From NCBI GenBank assembly GCA_002393865.1, contig DGUD01000079.1, positions 233-24,588 of the forward strand: a DNA stretch of 24,356 nucleotides, in the 5' to 3' direction. The stretch comes from Treponema sp. UBA4319 (GTDB lineage Bacteria > Spirochaetota > Spirochaetia > Treponematales > Treponemataceae). Numbering within the stretch: position 1 is the first letter of the stretch; every line of letters begins with the position of its first letter. This document shows positions 6,921 through 14,781 of the stretch, one piece after another. Position numbers and translations under genes: made by a program. The notes beneath the pieces are model-generated. The model was not told where the DNA came from. It saw only the letters and a list, made by a program, of their open reading frames with translations, and did not search any database.

Positions 6921-8086
6921 ATACGATGGCTGCAGATACAAAAAAAATCCGCATTGTCTTTGCAGGAGGCGGGACGGGGGGGCATATCTATCCGGGAATT
7001 GCCGTTGCGGATGCCGTACAGGCGGAGTGCCGCCGGAAGAATATCCCGGCCGACCTGTATTGGATCGGAAACCGCCGCGGTATGGACAAGGATATCATCG
7101 ACAAAAACCTTGTGTCCGCGGGCGGGAGCATAACGGCCTTCTTTGGGATTTCCTGCGGAAAGCTGCGGCGCTACCTTTCCTTTCAGAATGTTCTGGATGC
7201 GTTCAGGATTCTTGCCGGCTGCATACAGTCCTTGCTGCTGCTGGCAAAGCTCCGCCCGGATTTTGTGTTCTCAAAAGGGGGCTTCGTGAGCGTTCCGCCG
7301 TGCATGGCTGCCCGGCTGCTGCACATCCCGTACTATACGCATGAATGCGATTTTACGCCCGGTCTCGCGACAAAACTGAATGCAGGGGCTGCCTCCCGCA
7401 TATTGCTTTCGTATCAGGAGACCGCGGAATACCTCAAGGCACCGCTACGGGAGAAATGCCTCGTCGTGGGGAACCCTGTCCGCCCGGTGTTTTATACGGA
7501 TACCGCTGCGACCGGGCGGCAGTTCCTTGGTGTTGCGGATGCCCCCGGAAAGCCGCTGCTCCTTGTGCTGGGCGGAAGCCTTGGCGCGCAGCAGCTGAAC
7601 ACGCTGGTCACGGAGAATCTCGGCTGGCTGACGGAGCATTTTATTGTCGTGCATCAGACCGGGCGGGCTTTTGCGGAGCAGCATCCGTCCGTGATGGCTC
7701 AGGCGGACGGGAATTACAAGCCCTATGCCTTCCTGTATCAGGAGATGCCCGCCGTCATACAGGCTGCGGATGTCGTGCTTTCCCGCGCGGGGGCAAATTC
7801 CATCTGGGAGTGTGCCGTCTGCGGAAAGCCGCTGGTGCTGGTTCCTCTCTGCGGTTCCGGCACGCGGGGCGACCAGCTGGATAACGCCCGCTTTTTTGAG
7901 CGGCGGGGGGCAGCCGTGGTACTTGCAGGTTCCGACGTGGATGCCGTGCATCTGCGGCAGGCACTGGAGCCCTTGTGCAGTCCGCAGAGGAGGGCTGCTT
8001 ATGCCGCCGCATGCAGGGCTTTGTGCGGCAGCGAGAAGCCCGCGGAGAGAATAGCGCATGTGCTGTGCGAGGAATTAGAAGCATGA
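6917..8086 (+). CDS. murG: UDP-GlcNAc:lipid-II precursor transferase MurG
   Basis: A 389-residue MurG, the GT-B glycosyltransferase that adds GlcNAc to lipid I to make lipid II at the inner face of the cytoplasmic membrane. The N-terminal glycine-rich loop AGGGTGGHIYPG begins at residue 16. KGGFVSVPP, GNPVRP, GGSLGAQQLN and HQTG follow in family order. The C-terminal UDP-GlcNAc region is VLSRAGANSIWECAVCGKP. The usual HEQN is HECD here, and the usual Asn-His-Gln loop reads GTRGDQLDNA. The ATG at 6917 overlaps the ankyrin stop by four bases; a second ATG at 6926 is possible, and neither has a good Shine-Dalgarno, which fits translational coupling. The stop overlaps cvpA in the same way. Confidence 0.95.
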   Translation: MNTMAADTKKIRIVFAGGGTGGHIYPGIAVADAVQAECRRKNIPADLYWIGNRRGMDKDIIDKNLVSAGGSITAFFGISCGKLRRYLSFQNVLDAFRILAGCIQSLLLLAKLRPDFVFSKGGFVSVPPCMAARLLHIPYYTHECDFTPGLATKLNAGAASRILLSYQETAEYLKAPLREKCLVVGNPVRPVFYTDTAATGRQFLGVADAPGKPLLLVLGGSLGAQQLNTLVTENLGWLTEHFIVVHQTGRAFAEQHPSVMAQADGNYKPYAFLYQEMPAVIQAADVVLSRAGANSIWECAVCGKPLVLVPLCGSGTRGDQLDNARFFERRGAAVVLAGSDVDAVHLRQALEPLCSPQRRAAYAAACRALCGSEKPAERIAHVLCEELEA

Positions 8087-8583
8087 GTCTACCGTTTATC
8101 GATTTTGTGTTCATCGTCATTATCGCTGCCTGCGCGCTGGGCGCTTCCTTGAAGGGCTTTGTGAACGAGGTCTTTGACAAAGGCGCGCCGGTGCTTGGAA
8201 TTTGGGCTGCGGTTCTCTTCCGCGGAATGCTGGCTCAGCCGCTCCTGCAGTATGTAAAGATTCCTGCGGTGGCGGAAGTGCTTGGGTTTGTCATTGTGTT
8301 TGTCACTGTTTTCCTCGTGATAAAAATCGCCCAGCAGCTGGTGGGGAATATTTTTGCCGACAAGATTTTCCGCCAGCTTGACCACACGCTCGGCTTTTTC
8401 TTTGGTCTTGCGGAAGGTGTCGCGCTTGTGGCCATCGTCCTTATCGTCCTGATTGTCCAGCCTTGGTTCAACGTGGATGGCCTTATCGGCGGCAGCATCT
8501 TCTACCGGATACTCAGGGGCTTGGTGTCGCATCCTGCGGCGGCCATCTCTTCCGCCGTGGTGGATGTGTCAGCCGGCAGGTAA
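8083..8583 (+). CDS. cvpA: CvpA family membrane protein
   Basis: A 166-residue integral membrane protein of the CvpA family. Four hydrophobic segments are visible: roughly residues 7-27, 38-55, 62-84 and 103-126. The conserved early signature is SLKGFVNEVFDKGAPVLGIW (glycine and aspartate between the first two helices). CvpA proteins are linked to envelope stress survival and colicin V production in E. coli; the biochemical role is not settled. The ATG at 8083 overlaps the murG stop (ATGA), with GAGG ten bases before it. It ends nine bases before the clamp-loader gene, so it is inside the operon. Confidence 0.88.
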   Translation: MSLPFIDFVFIVIIAACALGASLKGFVNEVFDKGAPVLGIWAAVLFRGMLAQPLLQYVKIPAVAEVLGFVIVFVTVFLVIKIAQQLVGNIFADKIFRQLDHTLGFFFGLAEGVALVAIVLIVLIVQPWFNVDGLIGGSIFYRILRGLVSHPAAAISSAVVDVSAGR

Positions 8584-8592
8584 GAGCGGTCT

Positions 8593-9852
8593 ATGTTCGA
8601 GAACGTCCTTTTTCAGTCCGCGCCCGATCTGCTTGCCGACGATATCCGCCGGGAACGCCTGCCGGGCTCGCTTCTCTTTGCTGGTCCTCCGGCTTCCGGC
8701 AAGCTTACCTGCGCGCTGGAGCTTGCGCGGGTGCTTTCCTGCCGGGAAAAGGGCTTATGGAACTGTACCTGCCCCAGCTGCCGGCAGCATAAAGCGCTTG
8801 TCAGCCCTTCCGTGCTGGTGACCGGTCCCGGCAACCGTTCGCTGGAGATTGCGGCCGCACGGAATACGCTGCTCGCCCAGAACGCGAACAATACGAGCCA
8901 TCTGGAGGCTGCGCGTTATCTGTACCTGCGCGCCGTCAGGAAGCTGACCGTCCGTTTCAGTCCTATCTTGTGGGAGGGCGACGACAAAAGCTCTAAATTT
9001 GCCCCGCTTTTGCAGGCAGTTGATGAGGATCTTGAGCAGCTGAATCCGGGGCGTGTCCTGTCAGACGGCGACCATCTGGAAAAAATTACCGCGGATATCG
9101 AGAAGCAGTGCACTAAGCTTGAGGATTCCTTTCTTTACGATGCGCTTCCGGTATCGCAAATACGCAATTTTTCGGCATGGGCGCATCTGAGCTCGGCGGC
9201 TGGCAGAAAAATCCTTATCATAGAGAACGCTGATGTGATGGCGGACAGCGCGCGCAATGCGCTGCTCAAAATCCTTGAGGAGCCGCCGGAAGACGTCACG
9301 TTCATACTGACGAGCACAAGGCGTGGCGCGATGCTGCCCACCATCCTTTCCCGTGTGCGCACCTATACCTTCTTTCCGCGCACGCAGCCGCAGCAGCAGA
9401 CGGTGATTGAGCGCGTGTTCCACTACGATTCCCGCTTGGGCGGCGGGCAGCTACCTGAATCCATCCATGCGTTTTTGCAGATGTTCCTGCCGGTGCAGCC
9501 CGCGATTGTCCATGATTATGCGAGGCAGTTTTTCCGTTGCGTCGCGTCCGGCCATGTGCCGGATATTCCGCAGATTGTGTCGGGATGCGGCGGATTCAGC
9601 CCGTCGGTGCTGTTCACCATCTTCCTGCAGGAGCTGACGGACTGCCAGCGTTCCCTTGCCTCCAGCGCTGCTGGAGCGGAGGCCTCCGCCCGGCTGCTGG
9701 GGGAAATACGCTCCGTCGCGGAGGACGTGCGGGTATTCAACCTGAATCCTGCCGCCGCGCTTGAGCGCCTGACGCGGAGCTTTATGCAGGTCAACATGCT
9801 GAACGACGGGATTCTCCGCTCCCTTGTGCAGGAGGCTGCGACAGATGAATGA
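8593..9852 (+). CDS. holB: DNA polymerase III clamp-loader subunit (delta'-like)
   Basis: A 419-residue AAA+ clamp-loader protein. The P-loop region GPPASGKLT (31-39) lacks the Ser/Thr directly after the lysine. A cysteine cluster, C50, C58, C60 and C63, fits the zinc module of gamma/delta' subunits. IIENADVM replaces the Walker B DEAD, and ARNALLKILEEPPEDVTFIL is the hallmark helix. TILSRVRTY stands where SRC with its arginine finger is found. A charged stretch of about 80 residues (about 90-170) is inserted between the zinc module and the ALPVSQIR segment, making it longer than enteric delta' (about 330). The altered P-loop and Walker B favour an ATPase-inactive delta' over DnaX. The gene lies nine bases after cvpA, and the kinase starts inside its last codons. 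Confidence 0.82.
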   Translation: MFENVLFQSAPDLLADDIRRERLPGSLLFAGPPASGKLTCALELARVLSCREKGLWNCTCPSCRQHKALVSPSVLVTGPGNRSLEIAAARNTLLAQNANNTSHLEAARYLYLRAVRKLTVRFSPILWEGDDKSSKFAPLLQAVDEDLEQLNPGRVLSDGDHLEKITADIEKQCTKLEDSFLYDALPVSQIRNFSAWAHLSSAAGRKILIIENADVMADSARNALLKILEEPPEDVTFILTSTRRGAMLPTILSRVRTYTFFPRTQPQQQTVIERVFHYDSRLGGGQLPESIHAFLQMFLPVQPAIVHDYARQFFRCVASGHVPDIPQIVSGCGGFSPSVLFTIFLQELTDCQRSLASSAAGAEASARLLGEIRSVAEDVRVFNLNPAAALERLTRSFMQVNMLNDGILRSLVQEAATDE

Positions 9853-11143
9853 TTTTATCAGCAAGGTCTCGCAGAAAATCGGCAAACTTTCTGACGAGCA
9901 GCTGGAGCGGCTGATAACAGACCTCCAGTCCGAGAACAATGCGCTTTCCTCCGTACTGGAGAGCCTTTCCACCGGGCTGGTGATTGTGGACGGCTCGTGG
10001 CGGCTTCTGCAGATGAACAAGGCTGCCGAGCGCTGCCTGCCGCTGAAGGTGCGGGTTGCCCGCCAGAGCCAGGAGCAGAAAGGCGAGAGCCAGCCCGTGT
10101 GGTCGCTCATCGACGACACCTTCATCGCGGAATTCCTCCGTAGCTGTGCTTCCGAGCAGAAGACAAATGTCAGCGAGGAATTTTCCCTTTCCAAAGATGA
10201 TAAGGTGCTCTTCTTTACGATAGCCGTCATGCCGCTCATCGAGCGGCGGCGGAAGGATGATTCTGAGAGCAGGGAGACCCGGATAGTCGGCTCCATCATC
10301 TCCGTGGATGATATCACGGAGAAGCGCCAGCAGGAAATCCTCTTGCACCGCATGGAAAGCCTTGCCAGCCTGACGAGCCTTGCGGCATCCGTCGCACACG
10401 AGATAAAGAATCCGCTGGGAGCTATCAGCATCCACATCCAGCTTTTGCAGAAGGTTGTGAGAAAGGCTCGTGCGGGGGACGGAATGCTTCCTGCGCCCAA
10501 GTTCATGGAGGAATATCTTGACGTCATAAACGGCGAGATTGAGAGCCTGAATAAAATCGTGGTCGATTTTCTCTTTGCCGTCCGCCCTGTGCAGGCTACG
10601 ATGGAGCTTGCGGAGCCGGATGCTCTTGTAGAGAAGACAGTTTCGTTCTTCCTTCCGGAATTTGAGAGCAAGTGCGTGAATGTCGTGCTTCGGCTATGCA
10701 AAGCGTCACCGCGCCTTCTCATCGACGAGAAGCTTTTCCGCGAGGTAATCGTGAACCTTGCCCAGAATGCGCTTGCCGCTATACAGGAGCGCTTTCCCGT
10801 GCGGGAAGTACCCAAAGAGGAGCATTCCGGCTGCACCACGTACCGGCGGGGCGAGCTGGTGCTGGAATCCTTTGTGAAGAACGACGAGTATGTGCTGACC
10901 GTCGCGGACAACGGCTGCGGCATGGACAGCAAGACCTCATCCCGCATCTTTGAGCCGTATTATACCACAAAGAGTTCCGGTACCGGGCTCGGTCTGACCA
11001 CCGTCTACAAGATAATCAAGGAATTCCGCGGCGGTATCGACGTAAAATCGGTGCCCGGCCACGGCACGGTTTTTACCATCAAGCTTCCGGTACCGCAAAG
11101 GAACACTCAGCTGCTTGAGGATAAGTCGAAGGGGGGCGAATGA
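9845..11143 (+). CDS. Cytoplasmic NtrB/AtoS-type sensor histidine kinase
   Basis: A 432-residue kinase without membrane segments, so it should sense a cytoplasmic signal. Residues 1-35 look helical. Residues about 35-160 resemble a PAS domain (VLESLSTGLVIVDGSWRLLQ). HisKA carries the phospho-accepting His185 in SVAHEIKNPLGA. The ATPase domain has the N box NLAQN (304-308), DNGCG from Asp355, an F-box-like FEPYYTTK, and GTGLGL from 379. AGGAGG (9830-9835) lies nine bases before the ATG at 9845, which overlaps the upstream stop by eight bases. The regulator gene follows with an ATGA overlap. It corresponds in type to the spirochaete AtoS/Hk2 kinases. Confidence 0.9.
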   Translation: MNDFISKVSQKIGKLSDEQLERLITDLQSENNALSSVLESLSTGLVIVDGSWRLLQMNKAAERCLPLKVRVARQSQEQKGESQPVWSLIDDTFIAEFLRSCASEQKTNVSEEFSLSKDDKVLFFTIAVMPLIERRRKDDSESRETRIVGSIISVDDITEKRQQEILLHRMESLASLTSLAASVAHEIKNPLGAISIHIQLLQKVVRKARAGDGMLPAPKFMEEYLDVINGEIESLNKIVVDFLFAVRPVQATMELAEPDALVEKTVSFFLPEFESKCVNVVLRLCKASPRLLIDEKLFREVIVNLAQNALAAIQERFPVREVPKEEHSGCTTYRRGELVLESFVKNDEYVLTVADNGCGMDSKTSSRIFEPYYTTKSSGTGLGLTTVYKIIKEFRGGIDVKSVPGHGTVFTIKLPVPQRNTQLLEDKSKGGE

Positions 11144-12516
11144 AATTCACACTGCTTATTATTGATGACGAGACGAACATCCGCGAGGGGCTTGCCGCTA
11201 ACTTTGAGATGGAGGACTACAACGTCAAGACCGCGGCCACAGGCGAAGAGGGGCTTAAGCTCATAGAGCAGGGGGACATCGACCTTGTGATTACCGATCT
11301 CCGTATGCCCGGCATCAGCGGGGAGCAGGTGCTTGCCAAAGTGACGGCGGAGACCCCCGGTATCCCCGTTATTATACTTACGGGACACGGCAGTATCGAC
11401 AGCGCGGTCGATGCCATGCGGCACGGCGCCTATGATTTTTTGACAAAGCCGCTGAATCTTGACCAGCTGGGTATGATTGTAAAGCGTGCCCTCCAGAGCA
11501 GGGAGATGAGCCTGCAGCACCAGCGGCTCAAGCAGGAGCTTGAGGGCAGCACGGTGCTCAAGGGCATGATAGGGACTTCCGCCGCCATGCAGAAGGTTCA
11601 GGAGACCATCCGCAAAGTAGCTGCCAGCAGGGCGAGCGTGCTTATCACCGGGGAAAGCGGCGTCGGCAAAGAGCTTGTCGCGGATGCCATCCACAACCTG
11701 TCGCCGCGCAAAGACGGCAGCTTTATCAAAGTCCACTGCGCCGCGCTGAGCGAGACGCTGCTGGAGAGCGAGCTTTTCGGGCATGAGAAGGGAGCCTTTA
11801 CCGGCGCTGACCGCCTGCAGAAGGGGCGCTTTGAGCTTGCGCACGGCGGCTCTATTTTCCTTGATGAAATTGGCGAAATAAACCAGAACGTGCAGATAAA
11901 GATTCTCCGCGTGCTGCAGGAACGGAAATTCGAGCGCGTGGGCGGCGAGCAGACGCTGGAGGTCGATGTCCGTGTGATAGCCGCTACGAACCGCAATCTG
12001 GAGGAGGAGGTGAAAGCGGGGCGTTTCCGGGAGGATTTATATTACCGCCTGAACGTCATTCACATCCATGTACCGCCGCTGCGCGAGCGCAAAGATGACA
12101 TCCCGCTGCTGATGGCCGCGTTCCTGGACGAATTCAACCGGGAGAACGGCAAGCACATCAGCGCTGTAAGCAGCAGCGCGAAGTCTGCCATCTACAAATA
12201 TAACTGGCCGGGGAATATCCGCGAGCTGCGTAACTGCATGGAGAGCGCCGTTGTTATGTGCTCAGGGGATGAGATTCTGCTCGACGATCTGCCGCCGACT
12301 GTAAGCCGGAGCAGCTCGTCCGACAGCGTGTCCGTACCGCTGGGTATCAGTCTTGACGAGGCCGAGAAAATCGTCATACAGGCAAATCTGGCGGCGAACC
12401 GCAACAACAAGAGCAAGACCGCAGATATCCTTGCAATCGGAAGAAAGACCCTGCAGCGGAAACTGGGCGAGTGGGGGCTTGACGGGGAGGCGAAGGCTGA
12501 TGGAGACGATGTATGA
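11140..12516 (+). CDS. Sigma-54-dependent response regulator (NtrC/AtoC type)
   Basis: A 458-residue activator with all three NtrC domains. The receiver has the acidic pair at 9-10, phosphorylation site Asp53 (ITDLRMPG), Thr81 and Lys103. The AAA+ domain has Walker A GESGVGKE (171-178), an intact GAFTGA loop (218-223) that contacts sigma-54, Walker B FLDEIG with Asp242-Glu243, and FREDLYYRLNV with the arginine-finger region. The C-terminus is a Fis-type helix-turn-helix (ADILAIGRKTLQRKL). It should be phosphorylated by the kinase immediately upstream and activate RpoN promoters. The target genes cannot be read from this window, and I saw no GG-N10-GC type promoter here. It belongs with spirochaete AtoC/Rrp2 regulators. 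Confidence 0.95.
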   Translation: MKFTLLIIDDETNIREGLAANFEMEDYNVKTAATGEEGLKLIEQGDIDLVITDLRMPGISGEQVLAKVTAETPGIPVIILTGHGSIDSAVDAMRHGAYDFLTKPLNLDQLGMIVKRALQSREMSLQHQRLKQELEGSTVLKGMIGTSAAMQKVQETIRKVAASRASVLITGESGVGKELVADAIHNLSPRKDGSFIKVHCAALSETLLESELFGHEKGAFTGADRLQKGRFELAHGGSIFLDEIGEINQNVQIKILRVLQERKFERVGGEQTLEVDVRVIAATNRNLEEEVKAGRFREDLYYRLNVIHIHVPPLRERKDDIPLLMAAFLDEFNRENGKHISAVSSSAKSAIYKYNWPGNIRELRNCMESAVVMCSGDEILLDDLPPTVSRSSSSDSVSVPLGISLDEAEKIVIQANLAANRNNKSKTADILAIGRKTLQRKLGEWGLDGEAKADGDDV

Positions 12517-13072
12517 CAGGCTCGGCGATCTTCTGAACGAGACCCTTGAGAACGGCGCGGTTAAGTTTGTGCGCATCGTGCGGCCTGACGGGGAGCCGGA
12601 TGGGAAAGCCGAGCCGCTGCGCCAGACCATTTATTCCGCGGAAAGCCTTGCCGAGCAGGAGCTGCGGCGGCAAAAGAAAGCTGCCGGGCGGCCTGCGGGC
12701 AGTGCGGACACAGAGAGCGGGCAGGTCAAAAAAAAGGCATCGTCCCGCCATGCATCCCCGCAGGGCGCAGCAGGTCAAAGACAAAGGGCTTGTCGCGTAA
12801 AAAGACTGTTTCCGTCCGCCGCAGGGCAGGCCGATTCCCTCCGTACGCTGAGTCCGGAAGAAGAGCGCGCGCGCCGCCTTCTTGGTGTCAGCGCTGCATC
12901 ATCTGCCGCCGACATCCGCAAAGCCTACAAAGAAAAACTGAAATACTACCATCCTGACCGCTATGCCGGAAATCCTGTGCTCTCAAAAATCGCAACTGAC
13001 AAGACCCGCGAGATTGTCGCGGCATATACACTGCTGAGCACCCTCGCGGAGACAGGTGGAAAAAAGAGCTGA
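12500..13072 (+). CDS. J-domain protein (C-terminal DnaJ domain)
   Basis: A 190-residue protein. Residues 1-125 are of unknown function: an acidic start (METMYDRLGDLLNETL) followed by a basic, Arg/Lys/Ala-rich low-complexity linker. Residues about 125-190 form a J domain (ARRLLGVSAASSAADIRKAY, then HPDRYAG) with the HPD motif at 151-153, needed to stimulate the ATPase of DnaK. The J domain at the C-terminus and absence of a Gly/Phe or zinc region exclude canonical DnaJ. The ATG at 12500, with GGGAGG nine bases upstream, overlaps the regulator gene by 17 bases; an ATG at 12509 is also possible. It is the last gene of the operon. A role as a specialised cochaperone linked to the two-component system is inference. 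Confidence 0.8.
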   Translation: METMYDRLGDLLNETLENGAVKFVRIVRPDGEPDGKAEPLRQTIYSAESLAEQELRRQKKAAGRPAGSADTESGQVKKKASSRHASPQGAAGQRQRACRVKRLFPSAAGQADSLRTLSPEEERARRLLGVSAASSAADIRKAYKEKLKYYHPDRYAGNPVLSKIATDKTREIVAAYTLLSTLAETGGKKS

Positions 13073-13084
13073 GGGCATAAAAAA

Positions 13085-13156
13085 GCGCGTTTTTATAAAA
13101 GCTTTCACACTTTTCAGGAGCATATGCACCCGTGCGTCTTTTATAAAATCACGCGC
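13085..13156. repeat. Long inverted repeat between convergent genes
   Basis: GCGCGTTTTTATAAAAG (13085-13101) pairs with CTTTTATAAAATCACGCGC (13138-13156), apart from a small internal mismatch, around a 36-base loop that itself holds GCAC-CC-GTGC. Each arm contains the palindrome TTTTATAAAA. It lies 12 bases past the J-domain gene and downstream of glgC on the other strand. It may serve as a bidirectional terminator, although the T runs are inside the arms rather than after the stem. Confidence 0.6.
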
Positions 13157-13172
13157 CTATATAATTACCTCA

Positions 13173-13226
13173 GGAACCTCGTTCCCGAAGCACACTGCTG
13201 GATGTTGTCGCTCCAACATCCTGTGC
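13173..13226 (-). terminator. Tandem hairpins downstream of glgC
   Basis: GGATGTTG (13200-13207) and CAACATCC (13214-13221) make a perfect 8-bp stem with a 6-base loop. It is extended by GCACA (13190-13194) with TGTGC (13222-13226) around a 5-base bulge. A second small hairpin is GGAAC-CTC-GTTCC (13173-13185). They begin eight bases after the glgC stop. There is no T tract, so this may be a processing or stabilising structure rather than a true terminator. Confidence 0.45.
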
Positions 13227-13233
13227 ATGCATT

Positions 13234-14529
13234 TTAAATGACCGTCCCGGAAGGAATGACGGCGAACTTGCGTATGACGATGATACCGTCTGCGCTGTAG
13301 AAAAGTCCGTGGTCTCCGTCCTCGTAGCGTTTGCCGCTGACATTGATGCAGCAGTTATCGCCGATACGGGCATTCTTGTCTATGATGGCCTTTTTTATCT
13401 TGCAGTTGCTGCCGATGCCGATATTCGGTATGCCTTTCTTCGTATTATCGGCTTTTGCAGCGTCATTCTCATAGAAATCTGCGCCCATCATGATAACGCC
13501 GTCAAAATCGCAGTCCTGGTTGATGATGGAGCGGACACCGATGACGGAGCGTTGCAAACGGGAATTGGTGATGACACATCCCTCGCTTGCGAGCGTTGCG
13601 GTCATATCCGCGTTGTTTATCTTGCTTGGCGGCAGATTGCGCATGTGCGTGTAAATCGGCTTATCCTCATCGTAGAAATTGAACTGCGGCACCGGGTTTG
13701 TCAGGTCGAGCGTCGCCTCATAGAAGGAGCGGATGGTACCGATGTCCTCCCAGTAACCGTTGAATATATAGCTGCTGACCTTCTTCGTCTTGATGGCGCC
13801 GGGGATGATTTCCTTGCCAAAGTCGTTGAAGTCATTGTCCAGCATCTCGTCCATCGTATCCGCATTGAAAATGTAGATGCCCATGGAGGCGAGGTATTCA
13901 AGCTCAGCCGGCAGGTTCCCGCGGGAATTCTCCGGAATCTTCCAGTCGTCGATGTTCAGGTCTTTCGCAGGCTTCTCCATGAACGCAGTGATGCGGTTCT
14001 CCTTGTCAACCTGCATGATACCGAAGCCTGATGCGTCGCTGCGGTTCACCGCTTTTGCGGCTATGGTGATGTCCGAGCCGGATGCGATATGGGCGTCCAT
14101 GAACTGCTTGAGGTTCATGCGGTACAGCTGGTCGCCTGACAGGATGACGTAGTGGGTCGGGTTCTGTGCGCGGAAGTGGGAGATATTCTTGCGTACGGCA
14201 TCAGCCGTGCCTTCATACCAGCCGGAATGCTCCAGCGTCTGCTCTGCGGCAAGAATCTCGACAAAGCCCCTGCTGAAGCGGTCAAAATTATATGAATTGA
14301 TGATATGCTGGTGCAGCGAGGCGGAGTTGAACTGTGTGAGCAGGTAAATCTTGCGGTATCCGCTGTTAATGCAGTTTGAGATAGGAATCTCTACAATCCT
14401 GTATTTTCCGCCGAAGGGAACAGCAGGCTTTGAGCGTTCTTTGGTGAGCGGGTACAGGCGGGTGCCTTTCCCTCCGCCCAATATGATGGCGAGTACACGG
14501 GGTTCCACTGATTCTTTTTTCTGTGCCAT
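13234..14529 (-). CDS. glgC: Glucose-1-phosphate adenylyltransferase (ADP-glucose pyrophosphorylase)
   Basis: A 431-residue GlgC, making ADP-glucose from ATP and glucose-1-phosphate for glycogen synthesis in the cytoplasm. The nucleotide-binding signature is AIILGGGKGTRLYPLTKERS, followed by KPAVPFGGKYRIVEIPISNC. WYEGTADAVRKN and YVILSGDQLYRM are the catalytic blocks; GFGIMQVD, FMEKP and YWEDIGTI follow. The C-terminus is a left-handed beta helix of hexapeptide type (SVIGVRSIINQDCDFDGV, then GIGSNCKIKKAIIDKNARIG). Length is typical of the family. GGAGG precedes the ATG. It is monocistronic on the minus strand with its own promoter; other glg genes are not in this window. Confidence 0.97.
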   Translation of the reverse strand: MAQKKESVEPRVLAIILGGGKGTRLYPLTKERSKPAVPFGGKYRIVEIPISNCINSGYRKIYLLTQFNSASLHQHIINSYNFDRFSRGFVEILAAEQTLEHSGWYEGTADAVRKNISHFRAQNPTHYVILSGDQLYRMNLKQFMDAHIASGSDITIAAKAVNRSDASGFGIMQVDKENRITAFMEKPAKDLNIDDWKIPENSRGNLPAELEYLASMGIYIFNADTMDEMLDNDFNDFGKEIIPGAIKTKKVSSYIFNGYWEDIGTIRSFYEATLDLTNPVPQFNFYDEDKPIYTHMRNLPPSKINNADMTATLASEGCVITNSRLQRSVIGVRSIINQDCDFDGVIMMGADFYENDAAKADNTKKGIPNIGIGSNCKIKKAIIDKNARIGDNCCINVSGKRYEDGDHGLFYSADGIIVIRKFAVIPSGTVI

Positions 14530-14533
14530 GATA

Positions 14534-14564
14534 TTATTACATCCTCCCTATTTGAGGAGAGCCC
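14534..14564 (-). promoter_or_regulatory. glgC ribosome-binding site with possible sequestering stem
   Basis: Read on the minus strand, CTCCTC is followed seven bases later by GGGAGG, the Shine-Dalgarno of glgC, so CTCC can pair with GGAG over a short loop. The predicted leader is about 86 bases and also holds GAGTT-CTGG-AACTC (14577-14590 on the plus strand). Translational control is possible but the stem is short. Confidence 0.35.
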
Positions 14565-14621
14565 CAAAAGTCTGCCGAGTTCTGGAACTCCTTCCCAATT
14601 CGCTGTTTAATTTATACTGTA

Positions 14622-14650
14622 ATTATAAGTCCATTCTATAGATTTTGCAA
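14622..14650 (-). promoter_or_regulatory. Sigma-70 promoter of glgC
   Basis: On the minus strand TTGCAA (14650-14645), a 17-base spacer and a perfect TATAAT (14627-14622). Transcription should start near 14615. Confidence 0.85.
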
Positions 14651-14651
14651 C

Positions 14652-14677
14652 AAAAAAATGCGCGCTTCCGCATTTTT
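14652..14677 (-). terminator. Terminator of the EAL gene (symmetrical, could act both ways)
   Basis: AAAAATGCG (14654-14662) and CGCATTTTT (14669-14677) form a perfect 9-bp stem with a 6-base loop. On the minus strand it ends in a run of seven T (14658-14652), two bases before the glgC -35 box, so EAL transcripts would stop just upstream of the glgC promoter. Confidence 0.85.
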
Positions 14678-14781
14678 ACAGGCTTGCCGTACAAGGGCTG
14701 CGAGTCCGGCTCCCCATGCAAAAAAACGCGGAGCCGTACGCTGGGCTGGCAGCGCGGTACGCAGCGGGAGCGCGCGCCTCC
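14678..14781. other. GC-rich structured non-coding stretch after the EAL gene
   Basis: This is the predicted 3' untranslated part of the EAL transcript. It has CGGCTCC (14707-14713) with GGAGCCG (14730-14736) around a 16-base loop, and repeated GCCGTAC/GCGGTAC words near 14695, 14733 and 14754. I see no credible gene in it. Confidence 0.5.

Noticed and set aside
9451..10947. 498-codon open frame on the minus strand
   Set aside because: It lies antisense to the end of the clamp-loader gene and the kinase, both with clear motifs; the translation is Ser/Arg-rich and unlike any family.
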